Below, one piece after another: positions 38,201-50,000 of a stretch of 64,000 nt of DNA (its first letter is position 1; the number at the start of each line of letters is the position of its first letter). Origin of the DNA: Hoplostethus atlanticus (Eukaryota; Chordata; Actinopteri; Trachichthyiformes; Trachichthyidae); contig JAXDDX010000057.1 of assembly GCA_034670405.1 (NCBI GenBank), forward strand, positions 1,287,001 through 1,351,000. The letters run 5' to 3'. Under the pieces are notes generated by a model. It worked only from the letters and a program-made list of their open reading frames with translations, did not search any database and was not told the DNA's origin. A program made the position numbers and the translations under genes.

Positions 38201-41200
38201 ATCAAACTGCACTGCCGAAGATGATTAAAGTGACCATAGCCATAAAAATCTATTTTTTTACATTTTCTTTTAACCACCATTGATGGTGATATTTAGAACT
38301 CATAACTCAAACGTCTACTTTTGCAGAATAACAAAAAACATTTTAGTGGAATTCGTCTCTAAGCAGGTGCTGGTTTCTTGATTTTCAGGCTTCAACGTAA
38401 GAGAGCAAGACGCTGTACCCAGAGCGCCAGAGCCCGTGTCCCAGGGAGACCCAAGTATGTCCTTCATTCTCCTTTAACTATCCACAGATGTATGAGACAG
38501 ATGTATAAACACACGGTATGGCGTCTGTCGTGCGTTGCAATGTTGTGTTTCTTGTTTCTACAGATTGTAAGGTGGACCTCGCTTTCCTGATGGACGGAAG
38601 CTGGAGCATTGGTAAGCGCCGCTTTAAGATCCAGAAGGACTTTCTGGCAGATGTGGCCCAGGTCATCAACGTGGGTGTGGCTGGAGCCATGATGGGCATC
38701 ATCCAATACGGGTAACCTCACTGTTCTTGTTTCTTATTTACACCATTTGCAGTGGAAAAACCTTCATAATGAGGTGAAAAAATGCAATTCTTTGTCTTTC
38801 TTGTTTGGTCTTAAGGGATGACCCAGTGACAGAGATCAGTCTGAAGACTTACTCCAACTCTAGAGATGTAAAGACAGCCATAGATAAGATTGCCCAGAAG
38901 GGAGGCCTCTCCAATGTGGGTGAGTGACCTAGTTGCCAGATGAATGCCTACAAACACAAGTGTGAAAGTGAAAGGGGCACAATTATCGCATGGTTTACTA
39001 GCCAGTCACATTTTCACATGCAGGGATAGCATTAAATCTAAATTTGCTGCTAGACACTGTTAGCTAAATTACAGTCCTGCTTCTGTAGGCAGTGTTTTTC
39101 TCTTGGTCTGACCAAAAGCATTTGGTTTTACCAGCCCAGGGGGTCAATTTACAAAAAGTAAGTGCTGTTTTTCTGCCTTGGTTTGTGCGTCAGCATGCAT
39201 TCATCACCACACGTGTCTTTATGACTTGCTAAATTTTGCAGCCTGATACAAATAGTGTTGTTTGTGTTTGCCCACAAGTCCCCTCTAATCAAGCAACAAT
39301 GCGAGTCATTGTAAAAGTCTCCATAGTCATTAACAACAGATGCTCTCCCTTTCTCACAGATATCATAAACCACCATCCACACTATGACAGGCTAAATGTC
39401 ATACTGTCACTACTTTGCTTCTATCTGTCTTAGATGAATGCAGATGTTTTTAGAATGTTGCTTCTGTATGTATTAGTTAAGGAAGAGCTGAGATTATCTC
39501 AACCTCAAACAAAAGAAGCAAATATTCTAGAAAACATTTGCGTGCATTAGTAAAGTTGAAAGGTTTGAAACACTTTGAATATTTGAGAACATTTGACTTT
39601 TATTTTATTTATTATTTATTATTGTATTACCTCATTTCTCTCTCAGTAGTCCATGCATGCGTTTTGACTCTTTCCCTACTGCCCCCCTGTGGCCTTATAG
39701 GGAAGGCCCTCTCCTACATCAACAAGCAGTACTTCAGCGATGCCAATGGCAACCGAGGAGGAGCTTCCAATGTGGCTGTGGTGCTGGTGGACGGCTGGCC
39801 CACAGACAAGGTGGAGGAGGCGTCTCGGCAGGCTCGGGAGTCTGGCATCAACATCTTTTTTGTCACCATTGAGGGCCCGGATGACAATGAAAAACAAAAC
39901 GTGGTTGAGGCCAACTTTGTAGACAAGGTATTGCCACAGAGGTGTGACTTAAGCTTAATCATGTGAAAACAATTAGAAAGAAAATGTCTCATCTAATTCT
40001 ACGTGTCACCTCATCCCCCAGGCTGTGTGTCGGACAAACGGCTTCTTCTCCTTGCCTGTGTCCAGCTGGTTTGCCCTGAGGAAGGCTGTGCAGCCCCTGG
40101 TGAAGCGCGTGTGTGACACCGACCGCCTGGTGTGCAGTAAAACCTGCCTCAACGCCAACGACATTGCCTTCGTCATCGATGGGTCCAGCAGCGTGGGAAC
40201 CGGGAACTTCCGCACAGTGCTGCAGTTCGTGGCCAACGTCACACGGGAGTTTGAGATCTCTGACACCGACACGCGGGTTGGAGCTGTGCAGTACACCTAC
40301 GAGCAGAGGCTGGAATTCGCCTTCGGCCAGCACGACAGCAAGGTTGACCTACTGAACGCCATCAAGCGCATCAACTACTGGAGCGGCGGGACCAGCACGG
40401 GTGCTGCCATCACCTATGCAGCGGAGCAGCTCTTCAGCAAATCCAAACCCAATAAACGCAAAATCATGATTGTCATTACAGATGGGCGCTCCTATGATGA
40501 TGTCAGAGCACCCGCGCTGGCTGTCCATCGCCAAGGTGAGAGGTCAACAGCATCAAAACCATACAAAATCTATGACACATACTGGCAGGCTATACCAGCT
40601 GCTGATAGGAAATAGCTTCATTATATTTTAACTTTTTAATGTAAAAATACACGTGCCAGTAGCCCCTCCCCCTTTATTGAGCTGTTGTAGATTCGCTCCA
40701 TTCGCTCCAGCCCAATGAAGGTTTGGAGTTGGTAGGTAAGTTGGCGGAAAAGAGAAAACTTTCCCGCCAATTTACAAGCCGAGCTCCGAAACAGCAGCGA
40801 GCGAGCTAGCGCCTCGGCTATCGCTACAGAAAGCTAAGGGTATTGTCTTCAAAAATACAAACAGTTACCTCTCACTGCCACATGGGGCCGCCAACGACTA
40901 AATTACAGAAAGTTATGTAGTGCAGGTTTAAGTTTTGCTACAATGGGGTCAGTCGTCTAGTGGTGATTAAGGTATATATTGATACTGTATAATAGTTCTC
41001 TTGCTTCCTCTGGTCTGTATCAATCCACAGTGTGGCGTTAATGTGGTGTGTGTTTGTGTGTGATGTAACAAGCAGTTGTGAGGCCTGAGTGTAATCTACT
41101 GTCTCTCTTATGACCCAGGTGTTATTGCCTACTCCATTGGCATTGCCTGGGCCGCCCAGGACGAGCTGGAGTACATTGCCACGGACCCCGACAAAGAGCA

Positions 41201-41297
41201 CTCCTTCTTTGTGGATGAGTTTGACAGCCTTTACAAATTTGTACCCAAGATTATCAACAACATCTGCCAGGAGTTCAACTCCCAGCCCAGGAACTGA
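28262..41297 (+). CDS. vit: Vitrin (LCCL plus two vWA domains, secreted matrix protein)
   Basis: Vitrin is an extracellular matrix protein first known from vitreous. Twenty exons join in frame: 28262-28295, 28536-28601, 28797-28953, 29194-29327, 29415-29492, 29820-30005, 30631-30675, 31116-31154, 32151-32213, 32817-32879, 35921-35986, 36446-36508, 37311-37373, 37661-37708, 38389-38454, 38564-38711, 38816-38919, 39701-39927, 40022-40535, 41119-41297. They encode about 780 residues, longer than the roughly 680-690 of human VIT, with the excess in the linker. Order: signal peptide (residues 1-21, ending CTCWA), a Lys-rich stretch, LCCL domain (about 34-156), Thr/Pro and Ser/Gln-rich linker (157-390), vWA1 (391-550), vWA2 (about 597-775). 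No break was found. Linker exon choice rests on splice signals and phase; a skipped or missed small exon is possible. Confidence 0.95.
28797..29492 (+). other. vit: vit exons 3-5: LCCL domain
   Basis: The encoded segment begins IECDVRAGKINLPEFLVKCP and contains the characteristic Cys pattern (ECDV, KCPAHC, SICNAA), YGTGVFASISSICNAAIHSG, and the closing NGVRSLSLPKWRESFVV. LCCL domains are disulfide-stabilised modules of secreted proteins; in cochlin, a relative of vitrin, the domain acts in innate defence. The fold looks complete here. Confidence 0.93.
32228..32270. repeat. (CA)n microsatellite, vit intron 9
   Basis: A CA run of about 21 units with one CG interruption, starting only about 15 bp after the exon 9 donor. 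A 13-nt C homopolymer in the same intron at about 32743-32756 lies shortly before the exon 10 acceptor. Confidence 0.93.
34872..35274. mobile_element. 403-bp TTAA-ended MITE in vit intron 10
   Basis: The ends are perfect inverted repeats: TTAAAGTCACAATGAAA at 34872-34888 and TTTCATTGTGACTTTAA at 35258-35274. Terminal TTAA on both sides fits the piggyBac-type target site. The interior has an A-rich left part and no transposase, so it is a non-autonomous element mobilised in trans. Confidence 0.82.
38054..38362. mobile_element. Decayed TTAA-type MITE in vit intron 14
   Basis: The left end TTAAAGGGACATTCCACCAA is a common teleost element terminus; the right end TTTTAGTGGAATTCGTCTCT is its imperfect reverse complement (about two thirds identical). 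The interior has no coding potential. The right end stops 26 bp before the start of vit exon 15. Confidence 0.6.
38564..39927 (+). other. vit: vit exons 16-18: first von Willebrand A domain
   Basis: It begins CKVDLAFLMDGSWSIGKRRF, with the metal-ion site DxSxS as DGSWS at residues 401-405 and a later LVDGWPTD loop supplying the final Asp. Where a typical vWA domain has the metal-binding Thr (as in GGTxTG), this one reads GGLSNVGKAL, so the metal site may be weak. Exon 18 follows a 781-bp intron (38920-39700). Confidence 0.9.
40022..41297 (+). other. vit: vit exons 19-20: second von Willebrand A domain
   Basis: This domain has a full metal-ion site: DGSSSVG, then GGTSTGAAITYA, then VITDGRSYDDV. 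It closes with the protein's C-terminus in exon 20 (SLYKFVPKIINNICQEFNS). The intervening intron (40536-41118) holds repeat-like sequence including a GGCGGAAAAG...CTTTCCCGCC fold-back near 40743-40768. Confidence 0.93.
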
Positions 41298-41770
41298 GGA
41301 AGGCTTCATGGACACACCTCACCCAGGGACACGGGGGTTCAGGGAACCAGAGAGTGGGAGGGATGGGCGGAGTGGGACCATGTAGAGTTGACCATCTTGA
41401 TCCTGGGCTGCCTCAACATCTATTGGGGGCGGTCTTTACAGAATACTGATTGTAAATTTACCCATTCTGTTGCCCAGATGGCGGTGCTGGATTGGCTGCA
41501 GTGCCCCGCATTTGAACAGGGAGGTCTTTAGAATTGAGGTGAGGATTGTGGGTTTGGACAAATCTAAAACTGAAATGGCAGTGGGTCACAAATATACAGT
41601 TGGGGCTCATGGTTAAAAGGCTGGCTCGTGGTTATGAGCCATCATTGACATATCGACATCTCAAAGGATACTTTGATGCCAAGTGCCCTCTGTGATTGTT
41701 GGTGCCACAGTGAGGATGGGATGTCTTCTCATTCCTAATCATGCAATATGATTGACAAAAAACGTAAAGC

Positions 41771-41806
41771 TACCTTACCTTACCTTACCTTACCTTACCT
41801 TACCTT
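41771..41806. repeat. (TTACC)n pentamer repeat in vit 3' UTR
   Basis: Seven tandem TACCT/TTACC units, about 475 bp after the vit stop codon and therefore probably transcribed. Confidence 0.9.
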
Positions 41807-42436
41807 GCGACATGGTGCTTGCAGAGAAATGTAGATTTTAAGCATGCCTAGCACTTCCTCTTATGGCTTAACAAATACTGCATAAACTTATGGTGTTTTT
41901 TTAATGCAATTCTCTGTAAAGAGGACATACTTTCTTAGAATTGGTGCATTTTGATCTTCCTAATAGGAGAGATTTGATACTAGGGACATTGTTCAAGTTC
42001 CTCACAGACTATGGTACTGGTATTTGTTATGTTGGTATTACGTTGAAATAAGATTCATGTGCAACCAACAATACATGCTAACAGATGGATGTGACAAGGC
42101 CATACAATCCTTCCAAAGCAACAACATGGAACAAGGCATTAGACAAAGGTGTGTTTAAGAAGTGAGGAGAGAGGAGCTTTGCAGGTTGCTCAGTACCGAA
42201 CCTTGTATGCAGTGAAGGCAAGTCAGAAATTTGCTTCTCAAGAAATGAAAGCAGTTCCTCTCATCACTCTCAATCTAATAGTGTGGTTGCTTTTACGTAG
42301 CAGGTACTTCTTGGTTTTGTTGAAAGAGTATTTATGATATTCACCCTGTTACGTGCAGTTTGTATATATGCATATTAAAAGCCTTTCGCTTATAATGTTC
42401 AAATACATAATTGATCAATATTTTATTGCAATTTTT

Positions 42437-42442
42437 AATAAA
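42437..42442 (+). terminator. vit: Probable vit poly(A) signal
   Basis: AATAAA about 1.14 kb downstream of the vit stop at 41295-41297, in an AT-rich stretch that fits the end of a 3' UTR. An alternative ATTAAA lies near 42373. Confidence 0.6.
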
Positions 42443-42614
42443 ATAATGAAAATGAAGACAAATGAATGTGGTGCAAGTTTCTACTGAATCATTTGTGAAT
42501 CATGGAGAGATTCCAACCACTGATCAGTGCAGGATTTTGGTATCTTCAGGTAGTCTAGCGTTCACTTTTGATAAATAATGAAACTAGGACTCCAGTTAAG
42601 ATTTTACAGCAGGT

Positions 42615-42620
42615 TTTATT
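42615..42620 (-). terminator. strn: Probable strn poly(A) signal (TTTATT on + strand)
   Basis: TTTATT here is AATAAA on the minus strand, about 1.46 kb past the strn stop codon. It would end the strn transcript roughly 170 bp from the end of the vit transcript. A second candidate is near 43253. Confidence 0.5.
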
Positions 42621-44079
42621 TTAACAGACTTTCATATACAAACCAGTGACTGAGAAAATGGCTCATTTGAAGCTGTACTGTACATGAACAATATTTTGAT
42701 TGATTTCTATTACTCTGGATAAGTTCCTCCTCACAAAACGTACAGTACATTGTAATTGCAGGTCCGGGTAGTCAGGACATTCCCTCCCCTTGGTTTTGAA
42801 TGCATCACTCATTATTTCAAATAGTCCTATAGTACTGCACTAACCTCCCGCTAAACATTGGACTACTGTAAATATCTGGACATGATACACCACACCGCAG
42901 TCAGGCATGTCCACACAATTGGGAAAAATTACATACAGTACAAGCCATTCAATTCAAACGAGAGCAAACTGGCCAAAACTGATTGGTTATTCCTAAAATG
43001 GACATCTATCACCCAGGATGAACTGTAATCATATAACCAAAATGGTTTACTTGGAGAAATATGTTTGTAATCTTACTTCTGAAGTGTACAATTACTTGAA
43101 ACTCTAACAAACAGGCAATATATTTACTGGTCTGTTTCACTCCGCCAGCTTCATTTTGAAATGCACAAAACAGATTCCCCAACCACACTTATCAAAAAGG
43201 AGCACTCAATCTCACGCTGCACAATAAGTTTTAAGACTGAATATATATTTTGTTTATTATAAGTATTTGCAATTTTACATCCAATGTTTTGTTAAAATGG
43301 ACAACATTGTAACAACCAGCTCCATTTCTCCACCCCCCCCCGCCCCCCCTCCCATTCCCCAAAACAAGCTTGGTAAAATAACATTTTCAAGACCTTTTTA
43401 AAGCAAAGGCACATTTGTCAATAAGTGTTTTAAAAAGGAAAGCAAAGGCAGGCCGGCAAGCAGAGTCAGTCTTGGAAGCAAAGACGAGTGAGAGGCTTCC
43501 ACGACAGCTCCAGCAAGCCTTCAGTACCCCACGTTTCTGGAACAACGCAACACAAAACCTGACTTGGAGGAAGGGCCCTGACCGCACTAGTCTGAGAGGA
43601 AAGGTCAGCCCTGCATGGGCCCAAGGGATTCGGGGTGAGCATGAAGTCATAGGGGCAGAAGAACAGCTTAAAACCTCATTTCTCCAGTCCACACTCATAA
43701 CAATTGTCCTGTCCCCTCTAGCTATAGAGGGCAAGCTTTAGTTTGTCTGTGTAGGTGCTGGGAGGTCCTGTAGCCGGTCACACCCAGGCCTGCCTGGATG
43801 GTAGATGGGGACTAGAGAGCGGTGCGCCCATAGCAGTTCTCCTCCTAACTGGCCTCCCAGCCAGCCGTGGCCCTTTCTATGAACAATCAGGGCCTGTTTG
43901 AGGCTAGTGGCTACATAGTCTGCCAGTCAAACAGGAAACCAGTGGCCAGAGAGGGCTATGTGAGGTGGGATTGGACCCATGCCTGAAGGTCCCTCCCCTC
44001 CCCCTGTGTCTCTATTGGTCCCTGATCTTGGGAGGCTGTGTCAGAGAGCGGGGCTGCAGGGCGAGAAGGAAGCTCCACG

Positions 44080-47000
44080 TCATACAAACACCTTGGCGAG
44101 AGCGTCTGCCCCGGCACTGGCAATGTAGCATTTAGACGGGTGGAACGCCACGTCGTGGATCGACTCCTCGAACTTCTTTCTGTGAGCTGTGAATTCCTGG
44201 ATGCAGGTTTTACTTTCCAGGTTCCACAGACGGATCGAACAGTCATGACCTGCAGAGGAGAGGATTGGTTAAAGGGGAACACCAACTTGAACACCAACTA
44301 AACTTGGATAGTGCCATCAGTAACTGTGTACATAAACATAGTGATGGTTTTGATGGTTAGCATAGTGCCAAGCAGATCTGGCTATGGATGACAGACTTGA
44401 ATGTTTATAAGAAAACCAGCATTACCTCTGCCAAGGTGGTTATGTTTTTGCCAATGTCAATGTTTCAAAAACTTCAATGAAATTCAGACAAATAGGCCTT
44501 GAGCCAAAGAACAATTGATTAGATGTTGGTGGTGATCCAGATCTGGGACTTCCACCATTAGACGATTATCGAACGAGTATTTTTAGCCAAAACTATGAAA
44601 CTAATGGAGATAGAGACTTGATTTGAAATCCTATGGATATGTTTGCTTGGTCAGGAAATCAATACAACTTAAAATTTAAGTGATAGGAATGACGTCTTTG
44701 GGTGTAACGGCAAGTTGGAGAATTGTTCAATGTTAGCGGAGGTTTGCGCTCTCCCAGTGCCTTCTAGTTAACCATTCTAATTGCTGAAATTCAGCGGTAT
44801 TATCCTTTAAAAGGTGTACAAAACAAAGTCCTATTTAGATTGTCGCTTTCACAGACCTGCTGCAAGACTGAATTACATCTGCATCTTTCAGGAATGAAGA
44901 AGGAACAAAGACATTTTTTTTATTTTCTCCAACGGTAATTAAACAGGTTTCAAAGGCCCACATAAAGAGACATGTTATATAATCTCTGTTACGACAGCAG
45001 CAATATGCTCTGTCAGACAGACATCTAGGCAGAACATCCACAGTATTGGGAATGGATTTGCACATAGATTGCTAGATTGTGTGTAATGTGTCAAAGGTGA
45101 CAGGTCTGTTAGGGACACTAATGAATTAGGGGAGATACTTATGTTAGACATAACTCAACAGCAGCACTTAGAGAGAAGGTACTCACTGCCCGACATTAGA
45201 TAAAGTCCATTAGGGTCCACAGCTAAGCTTGTGACAGCATCCAGGTGGGCCACCATGGAGTGGATCAGCTTCCCTGTGTTGTTGTCAAAGAACTTGATGT
45301 GTCTGTCCTCCTGTGCAGTGATGGTGATGGGGAGGGTGGGGTGGCTGAGAGCCTTATTGATCTGACAGGGAGTGCCTGGTTAAAAGAGACAGAGAACAAC
45401 ATTAGATTTCACACAGCAGTAGGGCTCAATATCATTATTTTGTCATGATATATTTCCATTGAAAGACGATTAATGACAATATTGGATTATTGCCCAGCCC
45501 TACACAGCAGGGGTGGGGATGTTGACTAATTTAACAGACAATCAATCTGAAGTTATCACGACTAACCAAGCTGCCTCACAATAGAAAGACAAAAGCAGGC
45601 ATAATTGATAGCTCTTGTCTTGTGCACGACAAAAGCATGCAACCGCTGTACAACACCGATAACAGAAGAGGTCTTTTACATTTACAATACAAAAAATGTG
45701 AGTTTGCAATTTTTATTTATACTGATGATGTGGCCTGCCTTTGCCTTTCTTTCGATTACTTTTTGGGCATTTTTGCTTTTATTGGATAGTTGACAGTAGA
45801 GGGAGACAGGAAATGTTTGTGGAGAGAGAGGGATGACATGTGACAAAGGCCCCAGGCCAGATTTGAACCCAGGATATCAGCTTTTTGTAGCTTCAATCCA
45901 AAAAAAAAAAAAAATAATCAGTATTGGCCTTCATAAAGCCATGTCAGTCTAACCCTAATTGCTATTGTTGGCAACATCATCCAGCAATGCACTGACTCAT
46001 CTGACGAGGCTTAACCCAGGCCAGTCCCTGCTTGTGATCCATGACTCCAAGCCTACCTGGCTCCAAAGTGGACTCCAGGCTGAGGACCAGCTGGCGAGTC
46101 TCCATGTTGAAGAGGCCAATCTGCCCGCTGGTGAAGGACGTGACCATGTAGGCCGGTTCACTACACACCAGGTCTACTGAGGAGGGCACTCCCAGCTCTG
46201 GTGAGCATAAAAACATAAACAGAGAATGTTACATTAAAGAAAACAGTTGGTATAATGAAAATCATAACACAAGAGACAAGCCGGTATATACTGGTACCTT
46301 TGTTCTCGTTGAATACAGCAAGGGCGGGGGAGGTGCTGTTGGCGTCCCACAGTCTCACAGTGCCGTCTGCAGAGCAGGAGAGGAGACGCTGGTGGGCGCT
46401 GCTGTACACCAGGCCCCACACCGAGTCCGTGTGTCCACACAACGCCCCGCGCAAAACTGATGGTTCTGTCATAGAAAACACAAGAGAAAACCGGTCAGCT
46501 CTTCAGACCCAAACCATTTGGGAATTCAGAGTTTTGTATGGAGGAGAAACACTGTGGATGATGATGTTACCGTAGGAGTCATAAGGGTCGATGTTGGGAT
46601 TGGGAGTGTTCCAGCTTTGGATGGTCCCGTCAACGCCTCCGCTGAAACACTGCTCCCCTGTACTGCTCATGACCACACTGAGCACCGCCCCCCTGTGGGT
46701 AAAACACCAGAATATCAGTGATGAATCCTCAAGACGTCTTGTCAATTGAACCAACGTCGTAATAGAAACATTGTCTTTAATCCTGAAGGGTGTATTTACC
46801 TGTGGGCCCTGAACGTGTAGATCGGTTCCACATCTAAAGAAGCACTCCTGCAGAGGAAAGAGAAAGAGCACGCTCATCAAATCGACCATATAAACGCCAA
46901 CAGCAGTACTTAGCTACTAATCGTAGGTCAAAGGTCATGACTAGGACGATTTAATTCTGTAGCGACAGTCCTTTTGTCGGGACTAGATACATTTTGGGGT

Positions 47001-50000
47001 CATTTTTCTATGTTTCACAGCTCTCTGGCTTTGTAGGGCAGAAGTCTGTAACTGAATTGATTGACATTGTGCTACCAATCCCAAATTAGATGAATAAAAG
47101 ATACTTAACTGTCCATACCATACAGTTTTATTGTGTTACTCAGCTCCAAAATGACTCCAGGCTTCAAAACTGAACACACATCACACAACTGTACACTGTG
47201 AGTGTGAGTGACTGGGACGTGGTGATGTGATGTAGTGAAGCTCAGGCTCGAGTCTGGTCAGTTCTCCGCCACATAGCAGAAGTTTCCTTGTAGCTGAAGC
47301 ACGTAGCAGCATAGCGACAAAGAGGACAAGCTACACTTTCTAATGCTGTTATGTTCGCTCTGCTGTTTCAGCTGCAAAGAAACTGAACTGAACACACTCA
47401 GCTCCCCGAGTGTCACTGAGTCCCAGGCACTAACACACAGCAGACGAGGGGAGAATGGAGAACCAGACAATTATTTAATAAATTAAAAACTGCCCATTTA
47501 AAAAGGAATCAATAAAGAAAATAAAGGTTTCTGGAACAGGGTCTCTGTTCCCCATCGTAGTGATTTCACAGCTAGAGGTATTCAATTGGAGACAACTGAA
47601 GGCATCCTCACTTCTTGGCAGGAGCGGTCTTCTGGAGGTTCCACATCTTGAGTGTGTGGTCCTCTGAGGCCGTGACCAGGACGGGCTCCACAGGGTGGAA
47701 GGCCAGACCTCGGATCCCGTCAAAGTGGCTCCGCAGAGTGAACTTGGGGTTCCACGTCTTCCTCAGGGCGTCTTTATTGTTGCCAATCTGAGGAGAGGAC
47801 ATCCAATCAGAACCGAACATCCAACTGATTAACAGCGTTTGCTTCTCATGTCTTGATTCAACATCCTTTGGGTAACCTAAATATCAGTGTTTCATTTTTT
47901 ACTAAGTATTTCAAACTACTCTCAGTAACTATCTTGAGCGTAGCTTTACTTTGATCAACTTCTTCCAATGTGAAATATCTGGTAGCTTGTAATATTGTAC
48001 TTTAAAAAGCAGCTTCCGCAACAGTGTTAATTAATACTAATAACTGATACTAATAACACACAGATGAAGTTTTTAGCTGGTGATGTGACTCGGCATCTTT
48101 GCTGTGGAGTTGAAGTGGATGGGAAGGATATATCACTCAAGGCTGCAGGCTCCTAAGATAAGGTGAACAGAAAGAGCTTTCCCTAGAGAGACGGTCCTGT
48201 TGCTCTTCAAATCCAGTTCCCCTCCTGTGCTACTCACATCATACGCCAGACTGTCAGCCTCGTTGGCCACGGTGAGTCCAGCCAGCTCACCCAGGCCCAG
48301 CTCACTCTCCATGGCCTCGTCAGAGCCCATGATAAATGACTTCCCTGAGGTGGGCGGGAAGGTCATTGCCTCAACTGGGAAGGAAAAAAAAAAAAAAAGC
48401 ATGGTCAATCACTAACCAATGTCCACAGTTAATTAGGGGTGAGAGGAATTACAGCCAGGCTATTGAATTTCTGTCCAAGCGAGCTACAAGAGACCTGTGT
48501 TCTCAGGATCTAAGGCCAAATCTGTGTTGTTAGTGTTAATCCACACTTAAGCACCTTCATCTGTCAGGTTCGCATCGTGCTCGTTGAGCCGGGCCACGGT
48601 GGGTCGGGCTTGGGGCGTGGATGGAGGCTGCATGTGGGACATATCCTCGGCATCTCTCAGGTTAGCCAGCATGTCCTGCAGCTTGGACCGGTTGGGCCCT
48701 GTTCCAACAGTCAGGTAAGCAGTGTTACCAAACATGTGGTGGTGGAAAGAAAGAAAAGTAGAAAAGTAGAAAAGGGAGCCAACAATATGAGCGATGGAAA
48801 ACAATAATAATAAAATATTCTGATAAAAATGTCAGAATACTCTGAAAGAAAGCATACAGAATGGAAAAGAAGCTTTTAAAAAGGGAGGGAAAGTACATGA
48901 ATAAATAATGCTGTAGAGGAGAGAAAATGAAAGCAGCAGTGGAGATTCCTTGTTAGTGGAACTGAAAAGGTAGAAAAAGAGGTTTTCAAGAAGGGTTGAA
49001 TGTGGAGGCAGATTTGTCTTTAGGGTGGGCGGATGATGTAGTACTATATAAAGCTGGCTGCATTGAGATCTCAGACCATGACGGATTATTTAATATGCCA
49101 TTGGATGGGTGCTTTACCCAAAAAGTATCATGACTGCAAACATTTTAGCACAGGTGGCAGGGAGAATCAAACCCCCAAACCTGGCAGTGTCATGCTCTAC
49201 ACATTGTGCTATGCAGGAGCTATACCTCAACCACATCTGCCAAAAAAACAACAAAAAAAACACCCATATCCCAAGAGATGATCTCCCTCCACACACCCAC
49301 AAAAGTGATAAACAGCGTGAACAACAAAAACAGAATTGCGCTGAAAACAGAACGGGAGAAAGCAAAGTGAGAAAATGGTGTTGCACATGAATCGGATAAA
49401 GAGGAGTGTAATGACCTACTGGGTGAGAGCTGTGGGTTCTCCCTCTAATGATTCAATCACAGTAAAAAAAAAAACAGCAGCGATGCAGACCTCGTAACAA
49501 CATGAAAACAAAAGACTCTTAGCCCCGAGTGCAATGCTATTCAGTCATTCCACTGAGTCACTAAAAAAAGCTTTTCATTGGAATCAACCTCCAGCAACAA
49601 CAAAACCATTAATTACTTTAGTGTGAACATGGATAACCGATAATGATAATGGTGATAATTATCATGTTTGTGATAAGAGGAAACAGACAACGCCAGATAC
49701 TAGTACTAGTCCAGATGGGAGACAGATGGACCTGCCATGGAGACCAACACTGAGATTAAGCTCTGAAATGTGAGTGTGTGGACAAGATGGTGTTGTAAAT
49801 ATGATTTTGACATTAAAACCAAAACATTTAAACGGGGGATGAAGGCATGCGACACAGAAACATTTAGCACTTCATTCCACCGGAGAAGTAAAATAATGGT
49901 GATGCAGATCTTCTATGTACAGTGCAACATAGAGTACAAACACATCACAGACATTCACCAGCAGACAGAGGCCACATTCTGAAGGAAATGACAGAGGACA

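Larger units (their letters stand above)
29820..38454 (+). other. vit: vit exons 6-15: repetitive linker coded by small phase 1-1 exons
   Basis: Exon 6 encodes a run of TTTT, PEPTTTT and PAPTTTT units made by an ACC/CAC trinucleotide tract at about 29872-29968, a likely O-glycosylated stalk. Exons 7-15 are 45, 39, 63, 63, 66, 63, 63, 48 and 66 nt, every one starting and ending in phase 1, so any can be skipped or duplicated without a frame change. Intron 10 (32880-35920) is the longest and carries an inserted TTAA element. Confidence 0.8.
44080..47787 (-). other. strn: strn WD40 propeller exons
   Basis: Seven exons encode the repeats. Clear blade endings are HTLKMWNLQ, GTIQSWNT, GTVRLWDAN, QIGLFNMET, HIKFFDNNT, CSIRLWNLE and the closing ALAKVFV. 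The 48-nt exon at 46847-46800 (SASLDVEPIYTFRAHR) joins blades and is the smallest exon of the gene. This part binds STRIPAK partners. Confidence 0.9.

Noticed and set aside
49140-49222. Functional tRNA gene
   Set aside because: A- and B-box-like sequences are present but both are altered and the stems do not pair; a SINE head is the better reading.
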